Part shown: piece after piece, positions 12,901-22,945 of the stretch | Position numbering within the stretch: the stretch's first letter is position 1 | How the letters are laid out: each line of letters begins with the position of its first letter | Assembly (NCBI GenBank): GCA_905178155.1 | Contig: CAJINV010000002.1 | Span: 696,422 to 760,421 of the forward strand | From: Amoebophrya sp. A120 | Lineage: Eukaryota > Sar > Dinophyceae > Syndiniales > Amoebophryaceae | Direction: 5' to 3' | DNA length: 64,000 nt | Notes under the pieces: generated by a model | Database searches by the model: none | The model's input: only the letters and a program-made list of their open reading frames with translations | What the model was told of the DNA's origin: nothing | Position numbers and translations under genes: made by a program

Positions 12901-15900
12901 GTGCTCGAAGTAGATGAGGATGTCGCCAGAAACGACGACGAGGAAGTAGAAGAAGCCTGCTTCAACCCGCCGCCGCCAACACCCGCCAAAACCGCACCGT
13001 TTCCCGTGGCATTCAAGTGCAAGGTCGGGTTCTCATCCCCGCTTGTTTTGTGTTGTAACAGGTCCGACAACCACTTCTCTTTCGCGGTTTCCGGGAGCGT
13101 GGGGTTCGTGATCGGTTTCCCAACGCCGATTTCAAGTGCTGGGTTAGTATTTTCCGCTGGTGGAAGTGGCTGCTCGTGGTCCCTCGCTGCCTCCGCATCC
13201 TGCAAATTTTCCCAGTGTGCTTTATGGAGTTATCAAATGTTACATTTTCAATTGTTACATGAATTTGCAATGCAAGAACGGCAAAAGTCCAAGCAGGGAG
13301 GTTGCACCTGTAGCATATACAAATTCCGCACATATTTAGGCGCTGTTTAGGTTCTCCAAAATTTGTCATGCGAGGGAGCTTCAGCTTGTGAGTCTTGATG
13401 TTCGTTTTGCATTACAAATCATGTAACAGTTGAGAATGTAACAGTTGAGAACGCCATATGCTTGTCTCGCTGTTTCCAACGCCTTCTGCTGCGCTTTTTC
13501 TTTCGCAAGCTGCAGTGCCCGGAGTTGCGATTGCTGAGCCGCGACGCTATTCTGTTCCGCTGCGTCCTGTTGTTCTCTCTGCTGCCGCTGCTGTTGCTGC
13601 AGCAAGATGTGCTGCTTCAGTTTTTCCTGCATCACCTGCTGCCTCTCAAGCTCCCGCTGCTGCATTTTTTCCTTGTCGGCGTGGTTCATCTGCATGACAA
13701 AGGGATCATCCACAGACGACGAAGGCTGCTGCTGTAGTTCCGATTCGCCCTGTTGTTCGTCCGCGTTAGTGGCCGAAAGTCCGAGGAGTCGTTTTGCTTC
13801 AGTAGGCGTCACAGACGAGGAAGATGAAAAAGATTTTGCCTGTTGTAGCTGCTGGAGTTGCTGTGCAGCTTGTAACTTTTCCTCTTGCCCCAACGGGTTT
13901 TGCAGCTTTTGCTGCCGCAGCATCTTTTTCAGGTACGTCGTGCTGTAACCGGGGTACTGTTCGTGGAGCGCTTGCAGCTGCTGCTGTTGCTGCGTCGACT
14001 GCGCCTGCTGGGCCGCTTCTTGCTTCTGGCCACCGCTTACCAATTTTTCATCTCCGCCACCGAGCCGCTGATCTTTCGGAACGGCGTGTCGGGGCAAAAG
14101 CTGTGTGTCGGCCATCGGTGGCGTTTGTGGAAAGTGTTCATCATGATGCCCCAGCTGCGCAGGTGTAGTTTGCGCCGCGTTCACCTCTCCTGTGTGCGCG
14201 TGTTCGAACGGCGTCACATGTTGCGCCGAGGCTTGTTGCGCTGCGGCGTCTTTCGCGCGCTTTTGCTCGGCCAGTGCAGCTTTCGCGATGGCTGCCCGCA
14301 AAGTGTAAGAGACATCGTCCCCTGGAGCCGTGTTCGTGTCGTCCAGTCCACCACGAGTCGCCACTTTGTTGGAGATGGCAGCTTGTTGCTGCGCAGGGCC
14401 GTTTATCAACTGTAAAAATGTCTGGGTCTGGAAGATTGCCAGGTTTGTCATGCAGGTTTCCTATGACTCATGAGGCCTGGAATGCAGCACCTAGCATGAC
14501 AAACTCTGTGAGATCTCTAGCAGGCCCATCCTGCATGAGAACTTCCCCTTCAACTTGGTAAAAAACGACGGCTGTTGGTACTCACACAACACAGACTTCT
14601 TGCATGATTCAGATTTAGCATGACAAGTTCCATCCTCCCAGACCCAGACATTTTTGCATTTGATACCGTTGTGGCTCGGACTCGCGTTCGTAGCCTCGTT
14701 GAGCGGGTCGCCGGAGCCAGGCACGGGCTGCAGTTGTGCGGCGGCAGGGTGTCCGAAGGGTTTACTTTGCGGGCCGTGGGCAGCTTGTTGGTTGTGTAGT
14801 TGCAGCTGATGTTCCGCTGCAGGCACGGGTTTTAGTTGATCGCCGCCCGGCGCCGAAGATGGCGCACCTCCAGCACCGGCGTTGTTGTTCTCGTCCACTG
14901 CCGTTTTATGAATTGCAAAAGTATCGCACCACTCGTACAAATGCATTAATTTTCTCAGCATGAGAAATGAAATTTGTAATGCGGATTTACCTTGGGAAAA
15001 AAATTTGTAATGCATGACTGCAATTACTACCAGTACGATACTTTTGCACAGGATACGTTTGAATCTGTTGCAAAATTGCGTCCGCCTCCTGCTGCGCAGC
15101 TTTCTCCGCTTCCGCCCGTTCTTTCTCTTCCTGCTCCTGCTGTCGCTTCCATTCTGCCTCTGCTTCTTGCTGTTCCTTTGCGCGCTGCGCTGCTTCGTCC
15201 TTCAATTTTTGCAGCTTTTCTTGCTCTATCGAGATTGCAAAAACTACATCGCACACGTGGTAGGTACTGATTGCAGATATGCATGACAAAATCCCTCTCC
15301 TAAGGTAAATCAGCATTTAATGCTGATTTAAAAGTTGCATGACAAATTTTTTCAAGTTGAAAAGTGAAATTTCTAATGATTAGAAATTTCACTTTTCAAC
15401 TTGAAAAAATTTGTGATGCAATTTGCACTAGTTGTACGATATTTGTGATGCAATTTTTGCAATGCATATGTTCCAGTCGATTCTCCTCCCCTACCTTCTT
15501 CTCCTTCTGCGCGGCCAGCAACGCCTCCCGCTTGCCCATGGCGGAATTGCGCACCCGCGCCTTGTATCGTGTTAATGCATTACAAATCTTTTTGTTAAGT
15601 TCAATCAGCATTACAAATTTTCTTTCTCATGCTGAGGAAATTTGTAATGCATTTATATACCTTGTCTTCTTCCTCTCGTTGGTGGGCGTCCTGTTTTTCC
15701 TTTGCGCGAATCCGCTCCTGCGTTTGGCCAGCTTTCCGCTATATCCTGAGTAAAAATGTCCCCACCCCAGAGTTGTCACGCAGAAACGCACGCTCAAAAT
15801 GTTTCTCATGCGCGCGGGGCTCCATGACCGGCGTTTTTTAGTCGTGTTTTGGAATTTGTAATGCTCCAATCAGCATAGTAGGCTAGATCTGTGATGCTTC

Positions 15901-18900
15901 TGAACGAGGTAAACAGGATCACAGTACGAGGCCGAACTTGTCATGCGAAACGCCCTAAGCTTGTAGATTTGTCTAGCAGATTTCCCATCTTGACAGTGGG
16001 GTGGGAACGTTTTTACTCAGAATACGCTTCTGGTGCAACTTACTCGCTCCGTAAAGCGCCGCGGTTGCGATCCCCGTTTGAATATCAAATGCAAATATGT
16101 CTGGGTCAGGGTCTGAAAGGATACAACTTGTGATGCTACTTTTGGAATCTACATAAAATCTGTATTGCATGAACAGCAAAAGAGGTGTAATTTGTGCTAC
16201 GCGGAGAGAGCATTTCTCATGCGGTATTAGCATCAGAAAGCCCTCGGAAAATCTCTGATGCTAGGGCATGCATCACAGACCTCATGGGTCATGCAAAATC
16301 TGCATGACAAACACAAACTCCTGCATTCTTCCAGACCCAGACATTTTTGCAATCCATATTGAACCGCGTGATTTCGCATGTCCGCGTGGTACTGGTCCAC
16401 GTCGTATCAAGTGTAAAAATGTCTGGGTCTGGAAGATTGCCAGGTTTGTCATGCATATTTTGCATAACCCATGATGTCTGTAATGCCAGGGCAACCATCA
16501 CAGATTTTTAAGGGGCCTTCTGATGCGTATTCCGCATGAGAAACGCGCGCTCCGCGTAGCACAAACTGAAGTCCTCTTGCTGGTCATACAATACAGATTT
16601 TTTTTACCTTCCAAAGACAGCATGACAAGTTGCATTCTTCCAGACCCAGACATTTTTACATTTGATACGTCGTGCTTGTGGAGTTCCTCCGCCTGCTCTT
16701 GCACCGCTTTCCAGTCATGCATGTCCATGATACCATATCAAGTGCAAAAGTGTCTGGGTCTGGAAACTTGTGATGCTGAATTACGCATGATTGAAGCGCT
16801 TGCAATGGCAGCCAAGCATGACAAATTTTTGAGACGCCTGCTGATGCCTAGCACGCATTACAAATTGCGTTTTTGCATGACAAAGAAAGCCTCTGATGTT
16901 TTGCTGCTCATGCAACACAGGTTTTCCGTGAATGCATGACACGCATTACAACTTCTACTTTCCAGACCCAGACATTTTTACACTTGATATGCCATCCTTG
17001 CCCGCAAATTTTTCGAACTCGTCTTCTTGGATGTCATTATCGTTGTCCTCGTCGAGCTATCGAATGCAGATATCGATCTGGGTCTGGAAGACTGCCAGGT
17101 TTGTGTTGCATATTCTGCATCAGCCACGAAGCCTGTAATGCATGGCCTAGCTGCATCACAGATTTATTTTAGAGGGCTTTGCGATGCCTATTCCGCATGA
17201 GAGATACCCTTTCCACGTGGCACAAACTGGCCTCGTCTTACTGGTCATGCAACACAGATTTGCTTAGAATCCAAAGACAGCGTCACAAGTTGGATCCTTC
17301 CAGACCCAGACATTTTTGCATTTGGTACGAGCACCCGCCACAGGTCGGAACCGACTTCCGGCCGGAGCCATATGCATTGCAAATATGTCTGGGCCTGGAA
17401 GAGTGTAACTTGTCATGCTACATCTGGATCGTGGAAAAATTTGTGTTGCATGATTACCAAAAGGGGTCCACATTTGAACAAGTTTAGAGGCAGTTTCTGA
17501 TGCAGGAAAGGCATGATAGAGATCTCACAGAACCCGTCAACATGCTAGGCCGTGCATGCCAGACCGCGTGGGTCATGGAAAACCTGCATGACAAACCTAC
17601 CAACCTTCCAGACCCAGACATTTTTGCATTTGATAAGCCAGCCATACGCACGAAACGCGTGATAGCTGACGGTGCGAGCGTCCGCGTTTCTCAGATTTTG
17701 CTCTTTCACGTGGTCAGTGATGCCGTCCTTCTCGTCGATGATCCCATCCTGGTTCACATCCAAATTATCTCGGTACAGACTCGCCTTCTCCAGTTCTTTC
17801 GTGTCCAGCATGTGGTCGTGGTCTGTGTCAGCAAGCGCGAGCTCGTTGTCATCCACCTTCCCATATGGATTGCAAATTATATGTCTGGGAATGCTGGAAA
17901 CTTGGGATGCTAGTTTGTGACCGGTTGGCGCACTCCTGCGATAGGCAGCCACGCATGACAAGTCTTTTGTGCTGTTGTGTGTTCTGTTTTTCGCATGACA
18001 GGCTCCTGGGTTTTTGAATGACAGGCAAGAGGCCCTCTTCCTGCTCATGCATTACAGATTTAAGAGGCATACGAGACAAGCATGACAAACTTGCATTTTT
18101 CCAGACCCAGACATATTTGCATTTGATATCCCATTCCCGTCCATGTCCAGCTGACCCGTCAGGGGGGATGTCATGCCAGCAGGGCCTTGCTGTATGGGAT
18201 TCTCAAGCGTTACACTCTCAACTGTTACATGATTTGCCATGCAAAATCACCATGAGCCGCCAGACGATCAAGCTACGACGTCGCATGACAAATCCCCGAA
18301 GGGCTAGTCAGCACCTAAATCTGCGCCGAATTTGTGATGCGAGAGTTGCAAGCTTGCCCCTTTCACTGTTGCGGTTCTTGCATCGCAAAGCCATGTAACA
18401 GCGGAGAATGTAACGTTTGAGAACGCCATATGCTGCGCCAGGGCCTTGTGGATGTCGTCCATGGACTGTTCGTGGTTCAGAGCATCCAGGATCTTCTCGT
18501 TCTTCATGGCCACCACGTCCGTTTTGTCAAACTCCCCGTCGTTGTTGTCGTCGAGCTTGGCCATCATGTCGTCGGCGTCTTTGAGCCCCAGTGCGTTGAA
18601 TTGGCTGGGCATCAGCTCGGCCTGCCGCAGCTCGTCTTTGTCGACTTTGTCATTGTGGTCCTTGTCCAGAGCCTCAATCGCGTCGATGGCGTCTTGTCGG
18701 TTTTGGTGATGCTGCGCTAGCTTTTCGATCTGCTTCAGAAACTCTTTCCGCTCTTCCGGATCCGTCGGAACTTGATCGCGCGCGTCGAACTTCCCGTCGT
18801 GATTGGTGTCCAGGATTCCCGTGATGGGTTGGTCGTCTTGGGCGTCTCTGTATCAAAAGGAAAAATCCTCCCTCCCCATATCGAAAACGAAATTTGTGAT

Positions 18901-21900
18901 GCTAAATTTGAGTACACAAATCGACTTGTAATGTTAGAAGGCCAAGAGACGCAGCTGTGGCCTCGTTTACAGGCGATTTGTCATGCTGTTTCCCACTTCC
19001 AGCTGCCCCCTGTAATGCTGAAGATGCAAGGCTTTCCCACGCCAACCAGCATTACAGTCCGCATCTTTTCCCTTCTAGCATGACAAAGCTGATTTGTGAC
19101 CACAAAAAATCTGCTTCACAAATTTCTATTTTGAGTATGGGGTGGGGGGATTTTTCACTTTGATACTCTGCTTAAAATCATCTCCTGCTTGTCTTCGTCG
19201 AAATTCTCGAATCGGTCCACCGCTTATCAAATGCAAATGTGTCTGGGTCTGGAAATTTGTGATGCTGGGCGGCGTATCATGAGGAGGCCACAAATGCTGG
19301 CCCAGCATGACAAGTTTTTGAGCTTCTAGGTGTTGCCTATTCTGCGTGACAGACTGCGTTTCTGCATGACAGAAAAATGGGCCTCTTGGGTAACATGCAT
19401 GACAGATTTAAGAGTCATGCCGGACAGGCATGACAAACGTACATTCTTCCAGACCCAGACATAATGCACGACTTGATACCGCTTCAAACCGGTTCTCCAT
19501 GATCTTCTGCTGTTGTAGGAACTCGCCTTCGTCTATGGAAGTGTCAGAATCGAAATTGACAAAGTTGAAATAATTTGTGATGCATGAAACGGATACCAGT
19601 TGGCGCCTAGTTTTCAAGCGGCGCATGACAAATTTGGGTGGAACTGAAATCCAGCTTGTAATGCTGTTTGGGTAAGGAAGACGGCTTTTGTCATGCTACT
19701 TTGGCAGCTCAATTTCTACCCCTGAACAGGCTTACAATCTGCATCCCTTGCGTCCTCTGCGATAGAGGCAACTTTTGTGTTGCATTTTATGCATCACAAA
19801 CTATTTCAACTCTGACGATTTCGATCCTGACGCTTCCGTATCGTCGACCCGACCGTCGTGGTTTGTGTCCACCGCGTCAAAGTCAGCTTTGCTCACCGCA
19901 CCGTCGCCGTTCGGATATCAACTGCAAATCTTTCTGGGTCTGCAAACTCGTGATGCAAGTCCCTCCGTGAACAATAAGTGCTCTGTAATGAGTGCCGACA
20001 AGCATGACAAGTTTTCTCATGCTTCTGTGATGCGTGTTTCGCAGAAGAAACTGCGCTTTTGCATGACAGGCAAGAGGACCTCATCTTGGTGGCAACGCAA
20101 TACAGAGTTGTGCAGAGTCATGCCAGACTAGAATGACAAATCTTGCAATCTTCCAGACCCAGACATATTTCTTGCAGTTGATATCGTATCAAAGATCGCA
20201 ACGGGGTAGTCGCCATCGGCATCCCACTATGGAGAGAAAAAAGTTTGTCACAGTCACTAACTTGCAGGCTTTGCATTACAAATTTTCTCAGCATCACAAA
20301 CTTTCCTTGTATTGCAGAAACACTAGGGAAATACCTAATGAAGTTTGGCTGTGATGCATTTTTACGCATGACAAACAATTTTGTATTGCAAAAATGCGCA
20401 TGAGTGATCGTGACGAACTTTTTTTCTTTGATACCCACTCGACTCCCTCTACTCCTTCGTTGTTTTCGTGCTGCGCATATGGATTGCAAATATGTCTGGG
20501 TCTGGAAGATTGCAACTTGTAATGCTATCTTTGGATTCCAAAAAAATCTGTATTGCATGTTGACCAGCAACACCAACAGGACTCCAGTTTGTGTTACGCG
20601 GAGAGGGCATTTCTCATGCGGAATAGGTGGCAATAGGAAGCCCTCTAAAAATCTGTGTTGCTAGATCATGCATTAGAGGCATCAATCATCATACAAAATA
20701 TGCATGACAAGTCTGCATTCTTCCTGACCCAGACATTTTTGCATTTGATAGTGCAGAAAGAAAAGAATCGTAAAAGGTGTCCCAGGCTGAGTGCAGCCCA
20801 TCGGGGTCCAGCGGATCTTCGGAAAGCTTCTCCTTCATAGCAATTCCGGAAAAAGCTTCCGCGGCCATCTTCTTCCCCTCTTCGGTCTGGTCGTCCGGCT
20901 GGAACGGGTCCAAATGCGACAGCAGATCGGGTACATGAATGTGTTCAAACGGATTTGGAATCCAACGTTTTTTACCCCTCGTCTCTACGCTCGTCTTCTG
21001 CACCAAAGACGACCCGCTTCTACTTCTATCACCCGAGCTTGGAGGAAGCAGCTGCTGCGCTCGATGTGTTGATGTGCTGACTACATCTGGTTGTTGTACA
21101 GGCCGAGCGCCGTGGATACTGGCATACCGTATTTTTTCATTTCTCGCATTTTTACTATCACGACTCCCTCGTTCACCTCCCACGTCGATGTGGCGAAAAT
21201 CATCCGTGTCAAGAAAATCCTCTTTCTCATCGTTCCCGACCACTACCGCGAAGCAGAGTTTGGACAAAAAGGTGTTGGAGAGGACAAGCAGCACGAGAAG
21301 AGCCCCCGTAACTGTGCAAGATGAACCGCTAGTACGAGGACTTGAAGTAGCGCAGGGTAATTTATTGGGTGATGTCGCAGCTGTCGTACTCCTGCGACTG
21401 TAAAATGCAAAAATGTCTGGGTCTGGAATGTTGCCGGGTTTGGCATGCAGATTTTGCATGACCCAGCATGTCTGTAATGCATGACCTAGCATCACAGACT
21501 TTTAGAGGGCTTCCGGATGCCTAATCCGCATGACAAATGCCCTCCCCGCGTAGCACAAACCAGACTCCTCTTGCTGATCACGCAATGCAGTTTTTTTTTG
21601 GAGTCCAGAGTTAGCATCACAAGCTCCAACCTTCCAGACCCAGACACTTTTGCATTTGATAGCGACAGGGCCGTGCCTGGTCATGATGAACATGATCAGG
21701 CGGGTCGCCATCGTGTTTAAGAAGAAGCTCCTCCTATCAAAGTGAAAAATGCCCCCACCCCCGAACTTGGGAGAATTTGTATTGCAAACCTTTCCAAATG
21801 AAACATTCGCCCTCTTGCATCTACCAGCATCACAGGTTTCCAATCGTGAATGGCAAAAGTTTGTATTGCAAAAGACCCCAGCCAGAGCGGCGCCTGTCAT

Positions 21901-22036
21901 GCAAGCGATGCGATCCTTGCCTAGACTCTGCATCAGAAAGATTCATACTCCTTTCATGCATTTCATTTGGAAACTGCGCATCACAAATATTTGCAATTTC
22001 AGGGGTGGGGGGCACTTTTCACTGTAATACCTCCAT
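9945..22036 (-). CDS. Giant EF-hand membrane protein, 1,962 residues
   Basis: Twenty-six exons separated by 25 intron-like elements sum to 5,889 nt, exactly 1,963 codons. The ATG is at 22034-22036 and the TGA at 9945-9947. Domains by residue: hydrophobic segment at about 52-75 (signal anchor or signal peptide); at least ten EF-hand loops at about 240-615, including DTNHDGRVDDTE, DTNHDGKFDARD, DDNNDGEFDKTD, DTDHDHMLDTKE and DVNQDGIIDEKD; charged coiled coil at 660-775; Gln-rich stretch at 855-1165; a tryptophan-rich stretch near 1440-1500 resembling a WWE domain; acidic/His-rich segment; a second hydrophobic segment near 1720-1740; basic tail. Likely a calcium-binding membrane or secretory-pathway protein. 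This is inference from EF-hands and hydrophobic segments, as no named family was recognised. A split into two genes is possible but no start or stop favours it. Confidence 0.8.
10394..10655. mobile_element. Introner, family A (262 bp)
   Basis: TATCAAGTG at the left, TTTGATA at the right. TSD GAAAT at 10389-10393 and 10656-10660. Last intron of the 1,962-residue gene, joining Asn-Phe to Leu-Cys. Confidence 0.92.
10841..11022. mobile_element. Introner, family B (182 bp)
   Basis: TSD GTTCT at 10836-10840 and 11023-11027. Lies just after the C-terminal hydrophobic segment of the 1,962-residue protein. Confidence 0.92.
11381..11688. mobile_element. Introner, family C (308 bp)
   Basis: TATTACAATG and CATTGTAATA termini. 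TSD GTGCT at 11376-11380 and 11689-11693. Interior has TTGCAATGCAAAT-type motifs shared with other families. Confidence 0.92.
12233..12345. mobile_element. Short introner, minor family (113 bp)
   Basis: Ends CAGAAAAACAACCATC and GATGGCTGTTTTTTC pair imperfectly. TSD AACCA at 12228-12232 and 12346-12350. Interrupts the tryptophan-rich (WWE-like) stretch between Trp and Phe. Confidence 0.82.
13223..13458. mobile_element. Introner, family G (236 bp)
   Basis: TSD TGCTT at 13218-13222 and 13459-13463. Excision joins Gln-Ala to His-Trp at the end of the Gln-rich region. Confidence 0.88.
14404..14665. mobile_element. Introner, family A (262 bp)
   Basis: TSD CCGTT at 14399-14403 and 14666-14670. 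Same length as the copy at 10394, with diverged interior. Confidence 0.92.
14907..15055. mobile_element. Introner, family B (149 bp)
   Basis: TSD CGTTT at 14902-14906 and 15056-15060. Joins Ile-Gln-Thr to Ala-Val-Asp. Confidence 0.92.
15227..15468. mobile_element. Introner, family B-like, containing two palindromes
   Basis: TSD TGCTC/TGTTC (one mismatch) at 15222-15226 and 15469-15473. Holds a perfect 34-bp-arm palindrome (15344-15412) and a smaller one at 15309-15330. Confidence 0.82.
15344..15412. repeat. Perfect palindrome, 34-bp arms, 1-nt centre
   Basis: The left arm begins AAATTTTTTCAAGTTG and is repeated exactly as its reverse complement after the single base at 15378. It lies wholly inside an introner in the coiled-coil exons of the 1,962-residue gene. 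Confidence 0.95.
15565..15659. mobile_element. Shortest introner, family B-like (95 bp)
   Basis: Starts TATCGTG and ends TATATA. The typical AAAAGTATCG ends are missing but the interior CATTACAAAT/ATTTGTAATG pair is kept. TSD CCTTG at 15560-15564 and 15660-15664. Confidence 0.85.
15742..16024. mobile_element. Introner, family D (283 bp)
   Basis: TATCCTGAGTAAAAATG at the left and TTTTTACTCAGAATA at the right. TSD CGCTA/CGCTT at 15737-15741 and 16025-16029. Confidence 0.88.
16083..16358. mobile_element. Introner, family A (276 bp)
   Basis: TSD TTGAA at 16078-16082 and 16359-16363. The left TIR has a duplicated GGGTC (GTCTGGGTCAGGGTCTG). Confidence 0.92.
16405..16667. mobile_element. Introner, family A (263 bp)
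   Basis: TSD CGTCG at 16400-16404 and 16668-16672. Only a 46-bp exon segment separates it from the preceding copy. Confidence 0.92.
16736..16989. mobile_element. Introner, family A (254 bp)
   Basis: TSD TACCA/TGCCA at 16731-16735 and 16990-16994. Lies between the last EF-hand loop and the helix that follows. Confidence 0.88.
17058..17327. mobile_element. Introner, family A (270 bp)
   Basis: TSD CGAGC at 17053-17057 and 17328-17332. The left TIR carries an inserted GATC (ATATCGATCTGGGTC) absent from the right one. Falls directly before the EF loop DEDNDNDIQEDE. Confidence 0.92.
17371..17635. mobile_element. Introner, family A (265 bp)
   Basis: TSD AGCCA at 17366-17370 and 17636-17640. Exact TSD excision is needed to keep the frame Tyr-Gly-Trp-Leu-Arg. 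Confidence 0.92.
17864..18128. mobile_element. Introner, family A (265 bp)
   Basis: TSD TCCCA at 17859-17863 and 18129-18133. Splits an EF-hand loop between DMDGNG and KVDDNE. Confidence 0.92.
18193..18430. mobile_element. Introner, family G (238 bp)
   Basis: TATGGGATTCTCAAG and TTGAGAACGCCATA termini. TSD TGCTG at 18188-18192 and 18431-18435. Confidence 0.9.
18851..19165. mobile_element. Introner, family E (315 bp)
   Basis: TATCAAAAGGAAAAATCC and TTTTTCACTTTGATA termini. TSD CTCTG at 18846-18850 and 19166-19170. Confidence 0.9.
19225..19478. mobile_element. Introner, family A (254 bp)
   Basis: TSD CCGCT at 19220-19224 and 19479-19483. The right TIR is degenerate (ATAATGCACGACTTGATA). Confidence 0.9.
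19564..19809. mobile_element. Introner-like intron, unique ends (246 bp)
   Basis: Ends GTTGAAATAATTTGTGATGC and GCATCACAAACTATTTCAA pair almost perfectly, so here the shared TTGTGATGC core itself forms the TIR. No clear TSD. The boundary was set by frame (Ser-Glu-Phe-Val-Asn). Confidence 0.72.
19916..20183. mobile_element. Introner, family A (268 bp)
   Basis: TSD TCGGA/TCGTA at 19911-19915 and 20184-20188. Splits an EF-hand loop, Asp-Thr joined to Asn-Gly-Asp-Gly. Confidence 0.88.
20228..20433. mobile_element. Introner, family F variant (206 bp)
   Basis: GAAAAAAGTTTGTCACAGTCAC at the left (split here as GAAAAAAG plus TTTGTCACAGTCAC), with the complement GTGATCGTGACGAACTTTTT at the right. 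TSD CCCAC at 20223-20227 and 20434-20438. Confidence 0.85.
20478..20750. mobile_element. Introner, family A (273 bp)
   Basis: TSD GCGCA/GTGCA at 20473-20477 and 20751-20755. Joins Leu-Ser-Ala to Gln-His-Glu. Confidence 0.88.
21399..21661. mobile_element. Introner, family A with altered left end (263 bp)
   Basis: The left terminus is TGTAAAATGC instead of TATCAAATGC. TSD GCGAC at 21394-21398 and 21662-21666 fixes the boundary. Confidence 0.88.
21735..22029. mobile_element. Introner, family C, directly after the start codon
   Basis: TSD CCTCC at 21730-21734 and 22030-22034. Overlaps codons 1-2 on the minus strand. Exon 1 of the giant EF-hand gene is just the 7 nt ATGGAGG. Confidence 0.88.
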
Positions 22037-22945
22037 CTTACGCATAGGTCGTGAAGACCACTCGGTTTATGTTTAAGACATCTTCTTGTTAAAATTAATC
22101 CGGATGTTGTCCTTGAAAGATGAAGTCGAAGTGACCATAAAATCATTCGTCTCGATCCTACGTTTCGGTGATCTTGAGCATGAGAACGACTGAAAGCAGA
22201 AGAAATTCTTCTCCTTCTCCTCATCCGATGACTGTAGAACAACTTCACTAAACTCTCTCTCTTTCTCTCTCGACGAGTCTTGTACAACTGTGTCACCTGA
22301 TCCACGACAGGCGCGAATAAAAAGAACGCTCTTGTTTCTCACAATCTCTCAACGCGAATCAAGTCAATGTATTTCGGTGGTAGAGGATGCATCCGCATCT
22401 CGATGAACACACAAATTCAGATTGAAATTCCACCTGCAGAGAAAAAAATCATCAGCCGGCAGAGAAAAAAATCATCAGCAGAGAAAAAATCAGCGCTATG
22501 GCAAGGAGCGCTTCATCGTCGCCGTTTGGTATTGCTTCCGTCTCCATCAAAACTTTTGGCGGGCATGCATTTTTACAGAAATAAAAATCGCCGATTCTGT
22601 CTCTGTCACCAGTGTTGCGTCAAGCGACGTAAATTTCCCGGGGACAGCAGAAAAACAATTCTTTGCGCGTCTTGGTCTTCTTGTTCAATATGTGCGTTTA
22701 TTACAACCATATACCGCTCTAAATGGATCAAATTATTCGTGTTTCTGTTCAAAACGTCAAGATCAAGAAACAGCAATAAGAATAACGAAAGTAGCAAAAA
22801 AAAATAAAATAAGAAACACGAAATCAAAGCTGAAACAGATTCCGTCGTCCCATGTTCAAATCCGATGAAATTATCCCTACACGAGGACACTTGTTCTCGT
22901 CATCACTATCACAGCTACTTAATTATATCATCTCCTTCTCCACCA
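22037..22945. other. Intergenic region: EF-hand gene promoter side, acyltransferase 3' side
   Basis: Between the EF-hand ATG (22036) and the stop of the acyltransferase gene (22946). A three-copy repeat of AGAGAAAAAAATCATCAGC lies at 22437-22492. No gene or introner seen. Confidence 0.55.

Noticed and set aside
21709-21711. ATG at 21711 as the start of the giant EF-hand gene
   Set aside because: It leads to a stop after the next junction. The frame from ATG at 22036 through the introner continues into the hydrophobic segment and EF-hands.
10394-22029. Regularly spaced repeated words suggesting a CRISPR array
   Set aside because: The repeats occur as inverted pairs bounding elements of variable length with target duplications, inside eukaryotic exons. 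No cas genes and no uniform spacers.
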